Origin: SIG78 sp045635745
GTDB lineage: Bacteria; Verrucomicrobiota; Lentisphaeria; Victivallales; Victivallaceae
DNA length: 64,000 nucleotides
Assembly: GCA_045635745.1 (NCBI GenBank)
Contig: JAZTWG010000018.1
Span: 1-64,000 of the forward strand
Direction of reading: 5' to 3'
Shown here piece after piece: positions 44,285 through 53,887 of this stretch (its first letter is position 1; the number at the start of each line of letters is the position of its first letter). Position numbers and translations under genes: made by a program. The notes beneath the pieces were generated by a model that was not told the origin of the DNA, did no database searches, and was given only the letters and a program-made list of their open reading frames with translations.

Positions 44285-45145
44285 TTATTTATCCTTAATC
44301 AGCGGCTTGATACGCAGTTGATCTTTGCTTTTGAATCCACGCGGAACAATGGCAAACAGATGTTTGGTCATAGCCACGGCATTATCCAGAGACATAGAAT
44401 CCCCACCGGAGTGTCCGCTCCATGAATCACGGTACAGTATATGGGTTAATTTGCCATTTTTGACCACATACCCATTGATAACGCGCATGTGTCCTTCAGG
44501 CGCTGGCGAATGGGGATCCAGAGTCATGCTTACACTCCACATTACCGGGATCCCCGCATCGATAAACTCCCTGCACAATGCGCTGAACTTATTTTTCAAT
44601 GGTGCCCGGCACACCGGCAGCACCCGGCGGGCAACTTCAGGATCAAGCCGGTTCCAGAAATCGGTTCCGGATGAAACAGCGGCCTGCCGGCGGCGTTTTT
44701 GCTTTTTTCCGGAGCGGTTGGATTTTCTGCCGTCATCTGACTGGTTATTTTTTGCAGTATTGCAGGCTCTTATCATTTCATTGATTTCCCTGGAAGTCAA
44801 TGCATAAATACTGACCAGCTCAAAATTACTTAATTCACTTTTGTTGAACGCGTTATAAATATCCGAAGTATAGGTGCCTGAATCGCGGGTGGAGTTGAAT
44901 AATTTTCCCAGATCCTTCTGATTGTAGCGCTGATCAAAATAACGCAGAACCATACTGCACGAAGCCGGAGCACAAAAGTTTTTGCGCTGTTTCACATGCG
45001 GGATCTTTTCAATGCAAACTTCCTGACCGCGCTCGCGTTTGAGCTTTTTTATCTCCACATTTTTCCGGAGATCCAGCGCCGGATTGCCGGCAAAAAGCGG
45101 TAAAGACAGCAAAAGAGTCAGATATATGGCCGAAAGTTTCTTCAT
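44285..45145 (-). CDS. Exported C39-like cysteine peptidase
   Basis: 286 aa with a signal peptide (MKKLSAIYLTLLLSLPLFAG). A papain/C39-like core: Cys58 in NFCAPASCSMVLRYF, His in EGHMRVINGY and Asp in LYRDSWSG form a plausible triad. Between Cys and His is a very basic insert (GRKSNRSGKKQKRRRQ) of about 20 residues. C39-like domains process leader peptides or act as cell-wall or periplasmic peptidases; no ABC transporter partner is adjacent. ATG 45145 with AAAGGGTG upstream is preferred over a longer hydrophobic frame. Confidence 0.7.
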   Translation of the reverse strand: MKKLSAIYLTLLLSLPLFAGNPALDLRKNVEIKKLKRERGQEVCIEKIPHVKQRKNFCAPASCSMVLRYFDQRYNQKDLGKLFNSTRDSGTYTSDIYNAFNKSELSNFELVSIYALTSREINEMIRACNTAKNNQSDDGRKSNRSGKKQKRRRQAAVSSGTDFWNRLDPEVARRVLPVCRAPLKNKFSALCREFIDAGIPVMWSVSMTLDPHSPAPEGHMRVINGYVVKNGKLTHILYRDSWSGHSGGDSMSLDNAVAMTKHLFAIVPRGFKSKDQLRIKPLIKDK

Positions 45146-45549
45146 AACACACCCTTTGAATAAAGCAAAATTTGAAAATACATTTTGTAATATACCCCAT
45201 ATTGCAACAAAAACAAATCTCCAAAAACCCCAACATGACTTTTCCGGATATTCCACTGCATAGACTCCGGATTTATGCAGAAAAATCCGAAACCCGGCAA
45301 TGCGGCAAAACACTGTAAAGTCCGGGTAAAAAGCCATGTGAAGCGCCCCCGGTAAAAAAATCAGAATAAAATGCCCCTTTGCAGATAAATCAAACTTGCA
45401 TTAGAAAGTTTTGGTGCTATTTTAAAAGCCGGTACTAATGCAGGATCCAGCATGGGGGATTCATGCAGACATTGTTAATAACCAATGCCGGAAAGCTAAT
45501 AAAAAGAAAGAAATAAACCGGCAACCCAACAAATAAGGGATCTATTGCA
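45146..45549 (+). promoter_or_regulatory. Intergenic region with candidate promoter for dat-ddc
   Basis: The 404-bp gap between divergent genes holds TTGCAT (45396-45401) and TATTTT (45418-45423) separated by 16 bp on the plus strand, giving a leader of about 120 bases to the start at 45550. The remainder is AT-rich; no RNA gene, repeat or small frame is convincing. Confidence 0.35.
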
Positions 45550-46941
45550 ATGGCGATCAAAAATGATACTTGTAACTGCTGTGCCAACAGCGGCGTCCCG
45601 GTAACCAATGCAGACTACATGCTTCGTCAGGAAGCGACCGAGTCCAACGCCCGCAGTTACCCCCGGAAATTTCCCTACTCTCTGGTAAAAGCTCAGGGAT
45701 CCTGGGTGGAGGATGTGGAAGGCAACCGTTATCTTGATTTTCTCTGCGGAGCCGGTACTCTGGCTCTCGGTCATAACGACCCGGAAGTCAATCAGGCAAT
45801 GATCGATCTGATCACCAGCAACGCACCGTTGCATACGCTGGATATCACCACCCCGACCAAAGACCGTTTTGTGCACAAGCTCATTTCGCTGCTGCCCGAA
45901 GGCATGCAGGGCAATGTAAAAGTGCAGTTCTGCAGTCCTTCGGGAACCGACGCTACTGATGCGGCGATCAAACTTTGTAAAACAGCTACCGGCAGAAGAT
46001 CTGTTATTGCATTTGCCGGCGGTTATCACGGCATGGGCCACGGCGCGCTGGCTTTGACCGGCAACCTCGGTGCCAAAGAAAAAGTCAATGCCCTGATGCC
46101 GGAAGTGCATTTCTTCCCCTATCCCTACAACTACCGCTGCCCCTTCGGTCTGGGCGGCGAAGCCGGGGTAAAGGCCTGCTGCGAATATTTTGAACGTACT
46201 CTCAAAGATCCGGAAAGCGGCATCACCCGTCCGGCTGCAGTCATTCTGGAGCCGATCCAGGGCGAAGGCGGTGTAATTCCTGCTCCGGTGGAATTTCTGC
46301 AGACCATCCGCAGAGTCACCAGAGAATTGGGTATTCCCATGATCTGCGACGAAATCCAGTGCGGTGTCGGCCGTTCGGGTAAATTCTTTGCCTTTGAATA
46401 TGCCGATATCGAGCCGGATGTTATTCTGGTTTCCAAGGCTATCGGCGGCACCCAGCCCATGTCGGTAGTTATCTACAACAAAGAACTTGACAAGTGGACT
46501 CCCGGCGCCCATGCCGGTACTTTCCGCGGCAATCAGCTGGCCATGGCGGCCGGCACGGTGGTGATGAACCGCGTAGCCAACGAAGAGTTCCTTGCCGAAG
46601 TGCGCCGCAAGGGTGACTATTTGCGTGTACGCATGAACGAACTCAAGAGCAAAGTTTCCATTATCGGCGATATCCGCGGCAAGGGTCTGATGTCCGGCTG
46701 CGAATTCGTTGATCCCAAAGGCACCAAAGATTCGCTGGGCAGCCTGCCCGCCAGCGGCGATATTGCCGCCAAGGTACAGAAAAGATGCTTTGAAAACGGT
46801 CTGGTCATGGAAAAAGGCGGCCGTCACGGTTCGGTCATGCGCTGCTTGTGCGCTTTGAATGTATCGCAGGAAGATCTTGAAAAGATGATCGCCATTTACG
46901 AAAAAGTGGTCATCGAGGTCAATGCTGATGCAACAAAATGA
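45550..46941 (+). CDS. dat: Diaminobutyrate--2-oxoglutarate aminotransferase (class III PLP)
   Basis: 463 aa. Converts aspartate semialdehyde and glutamate to L-2,4-diaminobutyrate. Class III features: phosphate-binding SPSGTDATDAA, GGYHGMGHGALALTGN, EPIQGEGG, catalytic Asp in ICDEIQCGVGRSG and the PLP lysine in VSKAIGG. Assignment to the Dat/EctB group rests on similarity and on the overlapping downstream decarboxylase. No ectA or ectC is nearby, so ectoine synthesis is unlikely. The last 20 bases overlap the next gene. Confidence 0.85.
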   Translation: MAIKNDTCNCCANSGVPVTNADYMLRQEATESNARSYPRKFPYSLVKAQGSWVEDVEGNRYLDFLCGAGTLALGHNDPEVNQAMIDLITSNAPLHTLDITTPTKDRFVHKLISLLPEGMQGNVKVQFCSPSGTDATDAAIKLCKTATGRRSVIAFAGGYHGMGHGALALTGNLGAKEKVNALMPEVHFFPYPYNYRCPFGLGGEAGVKACCEYFERTLKDPESGITRPAAVILEPIQGEGGVIPAPVEFLQTIRRVTRELGIPMICDEIQCGVGRSGKFFAFEYADIEPDVILVSKAIGGTQPMSVVIYNKELDKWTPGAHAGTFRGNQLAMAAGTVVMNRVANEEFLAEVRRKGDYLRVRMNELKSKVSIIGDIRGKGLMSGCEFVDPKGTKDSLGSLPASGDIAAKVQKRCFENGLVMEKGGRHGSVMRCLCALNVSQEDLEKMIAIYEKVVIEVNADATK

Positions 46942-48382
46942 TCTTTTCCTTTCGCCGGCTCAAGCTGACAAAGAGCGTTTTGTAACCATGATGTCGGCGA
47001 CCGCGCAAGCGATCGCTGACTCTTTGGATCATACTCACGCCTACGCGGGCATGCCGCCGTATGAACTGCGTGCGGCACTGCGTACCGATGAGCTGCTGCC
47101 CGCGGGCAGGATCACCTACGCTGAACTGCTTGAAGAAGTCAAAGCAAAAATCCTGCCCAATCTGGTGCGGCCCATGTCCACAGACTACATGGCGCATCTG
47201 CACAGTCCGGCATTGCTTGAATCGATTGCGTCGGAACTGATCATTGCCACATTCAATCAATCCATGGACTCCTGGGATCAGTCTCCGGCGGCGACGGAGA
47301 TCGAAGTGGAAGTGATCCGCAATCTCTGTGCGCTTTACGGCTATGGTGAAGATTCTGACGGGGTATTCACCTCCGGCGGCAGCCAGAGCAACCTTTCCGG
47401 GCTGCTGCTGGCGCGCGACTGGTTCTGCAATGAAAAGCTCAACTGGGATGTGAAAAAATTCGGTTTACCGGAAAACTTCCGCAAACTGCGTATGTACAGT
47501 TCGGAAATCGCACACTTTTCCATGGAAAAAAGCGCCCACCTTATGGGGATGGGCTACGATGCCGTGGTCAAAGTTCCAGTCAATAAAGCCATGCAGATGG
47601 ATGTGGCGGCGCTGCGCGAACTCATCGAAAAAGATATTGCTGCGGGCAATCTGCCTTTCTGCATTTCAGCTACGGTTGGAACTACCGACTTCGGCAGTAT
47701 TGATCCCCTGAAAGAATTGCGGCAGCTTTGCGATGAATTCGGTTTGTGGCTCCATGCCGATGCGGCTTACGGCAGCGGTGTGGTGCTGTCGGAAAAATAC
47801 GCCTGCCGTGTGGCCGGTCTGGCCGCCTGCGACTCGATAACGGTGGATTTCCACAAAATGTTCCTGCTGCCGATAAGCTGCAGTGCATCGCTGATCAAAG
47901 ACAAAAAGTATTTTGAAGCACTGACTCTTCACGCCGATTACCTCAACCGGGAAGAAGATGAAGAAGACGGCTACATAAATCTGGTAAATAAATCCATGCA
48001 GACCACCCGCCGCTTTGATGCACTCAAAGTGTGGATGTCGTTCAAGATGCGCGGCAAAGCTGGCTGGTCGGAAATTATCACTACTTGCATGGAAAACGCC
48101 GCATACTTCTACAGTCAGCTGGTCAAAACCGCCGATGTGGAAGTGATCACTGCGCCGGAAATCAGCTCGGTGGTGTTCCGTCTGCTGCCGCCGGCCGGAA
48201 GCACGGAAGATGCGGATACTCTCAACAAACGTATCCGCCGGGCCTTGCTGCACAGCAAAGGGGTGGTGATCGGTCAAACGGTGGTCTACGGCAATGTGTG
48301 CTTGAAGTTCACCTTGCTCAACCCCATGCAGACCCATCAGAAACTCGATGAGCTGCTGGCTCTGATCCTCTCTCTGCGGTAA
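46922..48382 (+). CDS. ddc: L-2,4-diaminobutyrate decarboxylase (group II PLP)
   Basis: 486 aa. Decarboxylates L-2,4-diaminobutyrate to 1,3-diaminopropane. The PLP lysine follows the typical His in SITVDFHKMFLLP, and the family motifs TSGGSQSNLSGLL and LHADAAYGSG are present. It overlaps dat by 20 bases, the common arrangement of dat-ddc pairs, giving a two-step route from aspartate semialdehyde to a diamine. A second in-frame ATG at 46928 is also possible. No siderophore synthetase or norspermidine genes are adjacent. Confidence 0.88.
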   Translation: MLMQQNDLFLSPAQADKERFVTMMSATAQAIADSLDHTHAYAGMPPYELRAALRTDELLPAGRITYAELLEEVKAKILPNLVRPMSTDYMAHLHSPALLESIASELIIATFNQSMDSWDQSPAATEIEVEVIRNLCALYGYGEDSDGVFTSGGSQSNLSGLLLARDWFCNEKLNWDVKKFGLPENFRKLRMYSSEIAHFSMEKSAHLMGMGYDAVVKVPVNKAMQMDVAALRELIEKDIAAGNLPFCISATVGTTDFGSIDPLKELRQLCDEFGLWLHADAAYGSGVVLSEKYACRVAGLAACDSITVDFHKMFLLPISCSASLIKDKKYFEALTLHADYLNREEDEEDGYINLVNKSMQTTRRFDALKVWMSFKMRGKAGWSEIITTCMENAAYFYSQLVKTADVEVITAPEISSVVFRLLPPAGSTEDADTLNKRIRRALLHSKGVVIGQTVVYGNVCLKFTLLNPMQTHQKLDELLALILSLR

Positions 48383-48397
48383 ACTGCTGAAAAATTT

Positions 48398-48441
48398 ACG
48401 GCTGCGGTGAAAACTTTAAGTTTTCACCGCAGCCGTTTTTT
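48398..48441. terminator. Strong bidirectional terminator
   Basis: A perfect 17-bp stem (ACGGCTGCGGTGAAAAC at 48398-48414 with its complement at 48420-48436) has a five-base loop and T-runs on both strands. It separates the convergent ddc and 1799-aa genes. Confidence 0.9.
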
Positions 48442-48467
48442 ATATCCGGCAGAAAGCGTTGATTGCT

Positions 48468-51400
48468 TTACCAGATAAGTTCACAGGCATCGAAATTCAA
48501 ATAGGCCCTGCCGCCGGCAAGCGAATATGCCGCCAGATTGCCGCCCACCATACGGTTGCGCCCGATATTGAAGCGGGAAGCTGCCTTGCCCTGACCATAT
48601 ATTTTCAGCGGGATCGCCGCTTCAATGCAAGCTTTTTTGCCCTGCACAGAAACCTTGAACTCCACCGGGGGGAGCTCCTTGCGCGGCACACCGGCCCCCT
48701 GACGGCTTACCCACTGCTGATGACATTCGCCGGTCAAAGCCCAGATGAACTGAGTGTAAGCAGTTTCGCTGTCGCGGTTGCGGATATATATTTCAATACC
48801 ATCATTGAACCACGGCTTGCCGTTGCTGTCGATGCAGAAACCGCTTGCGCTGGGCTCTTCCAGCTCGGCGAGCACATACAGGAACTCTTTGTCGCGCATC
48901 AACTTCATCGTGGTAGCAGGCGAACGCATTCCGGCGGAGTTGAGCTGATAAAACTCATCGAACACCACGGCATTTTTCCATGCAGCATCGCCGGGGTTGC
49001 CATCGACCTTAACCTTGGCGGTGGTTACGGGCAGTTTGATCTTCTTTACTTCAGCAGTTTTGCCGCCCCGGACATTGTAGATACGGTTGAGCTGTGCTCC
49101 GGCGGGCAGCTGATCGGTCGTTTCCATAATTTCTGCTTGGAAATGCCGGTCAGGAGTGATCAGGCTCCACAATACGCCGAAATAAACCTTGCCGTTCCAG
49201 TCTTCCGGCGCCCCCAGCGCCTTCAGATCCAACCAGAAAGTTTCTTCTTTGGCTTTGCCGATTGCAAAGTTCGATACACTGCATATCACATCCGGCACCC
49301 GGTTTGCCCCCCAATGCGGCTCTTTCTGCTTATAGCGATCCTGCGCCCTGCCGGTACCGGCAAAAACGCGTTTGGAGTATTTGCCGTTGGCGCCGGCGAA
49401 GTCAAAGACCATGCCCAGATAAGTAGCCGGATTATCCCACTTGACGTGCAGGCCTTTGATGCCGGAACGCAGACCATATATATTGAAGTACCAGAGATTG
49501 CCGCTCAAACGGATCTTGACATAGCGTTTGAGATCACACTCAAAACCGGCAGTCAGCCGTGCCCACGCAGTGGAAGGCATGGCAAAAGATTCCACCCCGG
49601 CCGTGCGTTTAACCGGATCAGCAAATGCTTTGCCGGCATCTTTAGTAACCGAAGAAGCCCATTTGTCGCCGGAAGCTGTAACTTCCGGAAAACGTTCAGC
49701 GCCGGAACGGGCCGGGATTTCCGGTTTGCCGGCAGCGAGTGTAAATTCTTTTTCAGCCAGCAGATTGCCCGCAGCATCGTAAGCCATGGCAGTATATTTT
49801 CCGCCGGTAACGCCGGTGGGTACTTTGATCTCAGCGGCCGGCGCTTGCTTGCTCCAGACCATATCACCGGAATTGCGGATCACCAGAACCGCACTTTCCA
49901 GCGCCGGCGACAAAGCAAGTTTCATCGTCTTGCCGGGACGGCCCGGAGTTACCGCCAAACGGAATATCGCACGCGGAGTGCCAGAGACAGCGGCATATTC
50001 CACAGTTATTGCACTTGCGCCCTTACCGACGGGGATCAGTACCAGACGGGTGTTGGCATCCACAGCAGCATTGAAGTCAACAGCTTTGCCGTTTACGTTT
50101 ACACTTTTCACATATTTGCCGGCGGGGATGAGCGCAGCGATCTCGGCGCTTTTGCGGTCGGATTTAACTTGCAGAGCAAGATTGCCGTCCTTGCCGAAGG
50201 AGCCATCCACACAAACATTCAAAGTCTTGTCCAGCCAGATCTGGTTACGCATTTCATCAACGCTGTAAACAAAAGCCGGGGTCTGCGTGAGATACCAAAG
50301 TTTGAGTTCGCCATCTTTGAGCTTAAACTTCCGACTCTGGCGTTTATTGTAATCAGATTGCCCCAAATATTCGTTCTTCAGCAGAAAATCGCTTGCCCAG
50401 CGGCTCTGACGGTAGGTGCGTTCACGTTCTTTTTCGCCCAGCAGCCCTTTATGATCTTTGTGATCGATCAATGTATAGCACCAGCTGTAAACCGGGCGGG
50501 AGCTGTCGGTCAGCCCCAGAGCATCCACATCGAGTGCCACACTCTTGTCTTCGGTTTTACCGGAGTGGTTTTTCATAAGAAGCCAGCCGGATTTGCCGAA
50601 AGATAACGGCATAAGTTCCCATGTTTCAGCAGGATTATACCGCCAGTTGGGCGAAATTTCTGCATCGACCAATCTGGCCCAGCGGCTCTGGTGCCAGGCG
50701 CTGATCAACGCCGCATCGCGCCGTTTATCGAAAGATCCGCCGAAGGTCAGCCCCAAACCGGAACCAACTGCGTATTGGCGGAATGCTTTATCAACAGCAC
50801 CGCCCAGCCAATAAATATAAAGCGGATTGAGCAATGCATCGGCGCGTTGCCAGAGTTTGAATTTATACATCCAGCTGGCACCATCGCGCCAGTTGGTGGT
50901 CAAAACACCGCCGAAACTTTCCAGATAGCCGAAGTCAGCCACCGGATTTTCCGGGTGATTGCAGAAAAATGCGCGTTCGGAATTATTTTTCTGAATCGAA
51001 GTACGCACCCGGTAAAGTACATCATCCCACGCATTAGGCGGATCAAGACGCATATTCAGCCAGTCAACAGCCGCTGGCGAACCGCCGCCATCAAGATACC
51101 AGATATCCTGATTGTAAAAATTGATAAATCTGGTGATGCTTTCCACGATTTCATCGGCTGATTCCTTAATGCCCACCAGCCGGTAATAGTTCACACCGCA
51201 GCCCGGAAAAAACGAGAGTTCACGACCGTTTTTATCTTTGCTAATGAACCATTCAGGATGCTTTTCGTAAATATTGCTCTTCTGCGAGCAGCTCCACAAC
51301 CAGGTGTACTGGCTGATCTTGGTATTCGGACGGCTGCGGCGGATGGAATTGTCGCGCTCAAGCATCTCCTGCGGGGTCATTCTGCCGCCGAAGATATTGC

Positions 51401-53867
51401 GTACCGGATAATCGGTGGGAAAATCGCCCCAGGCAAAGTCGCTGTCGCAAGCAGCATAAACAATGTAACCTTCGCGAATCAGATCTGCCATATGCTCAAC
51501 AATGCGCTGACCGTTTTTGGCAAATTGCCCATCCCAGCCCTGCCCGCATTGCAAACGCCAGTTTTTGAGCCATTCCGGCCGTTTGATGCTGCTGCGGTAA
51601 CGCTTCACTTCCGGAAAAGCAAGATATTTATCAAAAGCGGCAGTCAAGTCACCATATGTAAGAGTCACATAGCTGGTCACAGAGCCGCCGGCTCCGGGTT
51701 TATCCAGCAGCCAGATACCATCGCCCATGCGGAACCCATTAGCGGTAAAGATCGTGCGCTTATCTCCGAACCCGGAAACAGTAACAGTACCGGAACCGAT
51801 GTGTATGTAGCGGTCGTTGTAAGCATAGCGGTAAGCAAAAAGTGTACTATTTTCCTGCGGATTTTCAAAAATCAGCACCGGTCCTGAATCGGCGGGAAAA
51901 TCAAAAACCACTTCACTGGCAAATTTGTGCTGCAGCTCGTGCCCGGCGCCCCAGGTTTCGTACACACCGGGAGCCCGGAAATCTTTAGGCATTACCACTT
52001 CCAGCGCGCTGTAAGCAATGTATTTTTCAGTGCCCTTGTAGTCATATTGAATACGGCGGGCGAGCTCATTGTTGACAAAGAACCATTTTTCAGTGATCAC
52101 CGTATCTTTTATTGCCGGGTTGGTCAGAGTGACAACGGCTGTATTGCCGGAGATTTTAAGACTCCGGACTTTATTGGTGTAGCTGTCGGCAACAAATTTT
52201 TTATTGCCGTCATTGATCTCGTAATTATTGAAAATACGCTCGGCAATGCGTTTGCCGTTGACCTGATAATCCACCACCACACCATTGCTGCGGCAGATAC
52301 TGAAGCTGGCATTGCCGGATTTTACCACAGCATAATTTTTGCTGTTGAATTCCGGCAGAGCCGGTCCGAGAGAATAATTTTCTCTGGCGGCATCTGCCAG
52401 TTCTTTATCGGAGGGGATCTTGCCGTAAAAGCTCACCTCGGCAATATCCAGCGGAAAGTCGGTGCGGGAACGTTCACACTTGATCCTGATATATCTGCCG
52501 ATAACGGTGAGATTTTTGCCGGCAATCACATAATTTTTTTTTTCGGTCGATGTATCAGTATTTTTTACATGACTTGTAAGCTTGAAATTTTTACCGTCAT
52601 TGCTGGTGTAAATACTGTAATCTGAAATATTCTGACCGGGCACCGCCACTGCGGCAAGCTCTATCTTGTTGACCAGATACATCGCGCCCAGATCAAAAAT
52701 GATATCCGGATTATCAGCATACTGCCGGAAATGTGCCTGATCGGCTTCATTTACTTTGCCATCGGTCAAAACTTTGCCGCTGGAATCACCGCGGGTGGGT
52801 TTGGCTGCATGGCGGTAGTTATCGACCCTGATCAGACCGCTGGTGGTCTGTTTGGGTTCAAAAGTAAGATTGGCAACCCCGATGAATTCTCCGGGGCTAT
52901 CAAAAGCAGCAAACATGGAAAAATTGATCTTTGTGACTTTGCCGGCAACCGGCTGACTCTGTTTGGCAAGGCTTTTGAGTGTACGCAAGTCGATGGGAAC
53001 ACGTACTTTGCTCCATTCTTTTTTGTCAAACTGAAATACGCCCATCAGACCGTTGCGGTTATCATAACGCAAGATTATTGAACCGGCACCGGCGCGGTTG
53101 CGCACCACATTCTGGCCAAAGTCAAAAGTAATCGCGCCTACATTGGAGAGATCCACCGGTTCCGGCAGAATAATATCCATCCCCTGATAAGGACCTTTGG
53201 CAATAGCGGTTGCCACCACTGCCACCCCCACATCGGGAATATTGGCATTTTTGATTACCGGCATATGGGGAGCCTGACCGGCTTGCGCGTTCCAATACTG
53301 CAAATTGGCATACCCGGCGGCGGGAGCGGCAGCTTTGGAGTCTTTCATATTGATCTTGAAATTGGCCACTCCGATAAAAAATCCGGGGGTATTCAACGAA
53401 GAAAACATGGAAAAACTGATCCGTACCACGTTGCCCATATTGAGTATGGAGCGTTTTTTCAGACTTGGAAAATTGGCGGTATTGAATTTTACCGTTACCT
53501 TGCTCCATTCAGTCTTATCAAACTCAAACTGTCCGACAAGCAATTCTTTGCTGTCGCAATGCAGAACAATGGCCGCAGTGCCAACTCTGCCCTTACGCAG
53601 ATTCTGGCCGAAATTGAACGTTATGGAGTCGATTTTTTCAATATCCACGCCTTCAGGCAAATGGAGATCAAGCCCCTGATAATTGCCTTTGGAGACAGCC
53701 GTGGCTGTGATACCTTTGCCGACTGCGGTCTCAACGACTTTCAGTTCCGGCTCCTTGGGAGCCTTCCCTTTGGCCCCTTTCCACAGTTTGATATCTGCGT
53801 AATCAGCTGCGCTCAAGCTGCAGAACGCCGTAAGCACAGCCAACAGCAAAACAAATTTTTTTCTCAT
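48468..53867 (-). CDS. Giant secreted glycosidase-like protein with duplicated N-terminal modules and CBM9-like C-terminus
   Basis: 1799 aa with a signal peptide (MRKKFVLLLAVLTAFCSLSA). Two homologous beta-sandwich modules (about 22-180 and 185-345; KGNYQGLDLHLPE versus KGPYQGMDIILPE), then an F5/8-type domain (about 350-480; RYIRIKCERSRTDFPLDIAEVSFYG), a beta-sandwich (490-790), a probable alpha/beta barrel (about 800-1180) containing DIWYLDGGGS, whose Asp is a candidate nucleophile as in GH36/GH31-type enzymes, Ig-like segments and a C-terminal CBM9-like domain (about 1610-1799). Likely binds and cuts an unknown glycan. It follows the prepilin-like gene by 20 bp. Confidence 0.75.
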   Translation of the reverse strand: MRKKFVLLLAVLTAFCSLSAADYADIKLWKGAKGKAPKEPELKVVETAVGKGITATAVSKGNYQGLDLHLPEGVDIEKIDSITFNFGQNLRKGRVGTAAIVLHCDSKELLVGQFEFDKTEWSKVTVKFNTANFPSLKKRSILNMGNVVRISFSMFSSLNTPGFFIGVANFKINMKDSKAAAPAAGYANLQYWNAQAGQAPHMPVIKNANIPDVGVAVVATAIAKGPYQGMDIILPEPVDLSNVGAITFDFGQNVVRNRAGAGSIILRYDNRNGLMGVFQFDKKEWSKVRVPIDLRTLKSLAKQSQPVAGKVTKINFSMFAAFDSPGEFIGVANLTFEPKQTTSGLIRVDNYRHAAKPTRGDSSGKVLTDGKVNEADQAHFRQYADNPDIIFDLGAMYLVNKIELAAVAVPGQNISDYSIYTSNDGKNFKLTSHVKNTDTSTEKKNYVIAGKNLTVIGRYIRIKCERSRTDFPLDIAEVSFYGKIPSDKELADAARENYSLGPALPEFNSKNYAVVKSGNASFSICRSNGVVVDYQVNGKRIAERIFNNYEINDGNKKFVADSYTNKVRSLKISGNTAVVTLTNPAIKDTVITEKWFFVNNELARRIQYDYKGTEKYIAYSALEVVMPKDFRAPGVYETWGAGHELQHKFASEVVFDFPADSGPVLIFENPQENSTLFAYRYAYNDRYIHIGSGTVTVSGFGDKRTIFTANGFRMGDGIWLLDKPGAGGSVTSYVTLTYGDLTAAFDKYLAFPEVKRYRSSIKRPEWLKNWRLQCGQGWDGQFAKNGQRIVEHMADLIREGYIVYAACDSDFAWGDFPTDYPVRNIFGGRMTPQEMLERDNSIRRSRPNTKISQYTWLWSCSQKSNIYEKHPEWFISKDKNGRELSFFPGCGVNYYRLVGIKESADEIVESITRFINFYNQDIWYLDGGGSPAAVDWLNMRLDPPNAWDDVLYRVRTSIQKNNSERAFFCNHPENPVADFGYLESFGGVLTTNWRDGASWMYKFKLWQRADALLNPLYIYWLGGAVDKAFRQYAVGSGLGLTFGGSFDKRRDAALISAWHQSRWARLVDAEISPNWRYNPAETWELMPLSFGKSGWLLMKNHSGKTEDKSVALDVDALGLTDSSRPVYSWCYTLIDHKDHKGLLGEKERERTYRQSRWASDFLLKNEYLGQSDYNKRQSRKFKLKDGELKLWYLTQTPAFVYSVDEMRNQIWLDKTLNVCVDGSFGKDGNLALQVKSDRKSAEIAALIPAGKYVKSVNVNGKAVDFNAAVDANTRLVLIPVGKGASAITVEYAAVSGTPRAIFRLAVTPGRPGKTMKLALSPALESAVLVIRNSGDMVWSKQAPAAEIKVPTGVTGGKYTAMAYDAAGNLLAEKEFTLAAGKPEIPARSGAERFPEVTASGDKWASSVTKDAGKAFADPVKRTAGVESFAMPSTAWARLTAGFECDLKRYVKIRLSGNLWYFNIYGLRSGIKGLHVKWDNPATYLGMVFDFAGANGKYSKRVFAGTGRAQDRYKQKEPHWGANRVPDVICSVSNFAIGKAKEETFWLDLKALGAPEDWNGKVYFGVLWSLITPDRHFQAEIMETTDQLPAGAQLNRIYNVRGGKTAEVKKIKLPVTTAKVKVDGNPGDAAWKNAVVFDEFYQLNSAGMRSPATTMKLMRDKEFLYVLAELEEPSASGFCIDSNGKPWFNDGIEIYIRNRDSETAYTQFIWALTGECHQQWVSRQGAGVPRKELPPVEFKVSVQGKKACIEAAIPLKIYGQGKAASRFNIGRNRMVGGNLAAYSLAGGRAYLNFDACELIW

Positions 53868-53887
53868 TAGTGACTACCTTTATTCTA

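Noticed and set aside
45550..48382. dat-ddc as part of a siderophore or ectoine cluster
   Set aside because: No ectA/ectC, NIS synthetase, NRPS or transporter genes are adjacent within the window.
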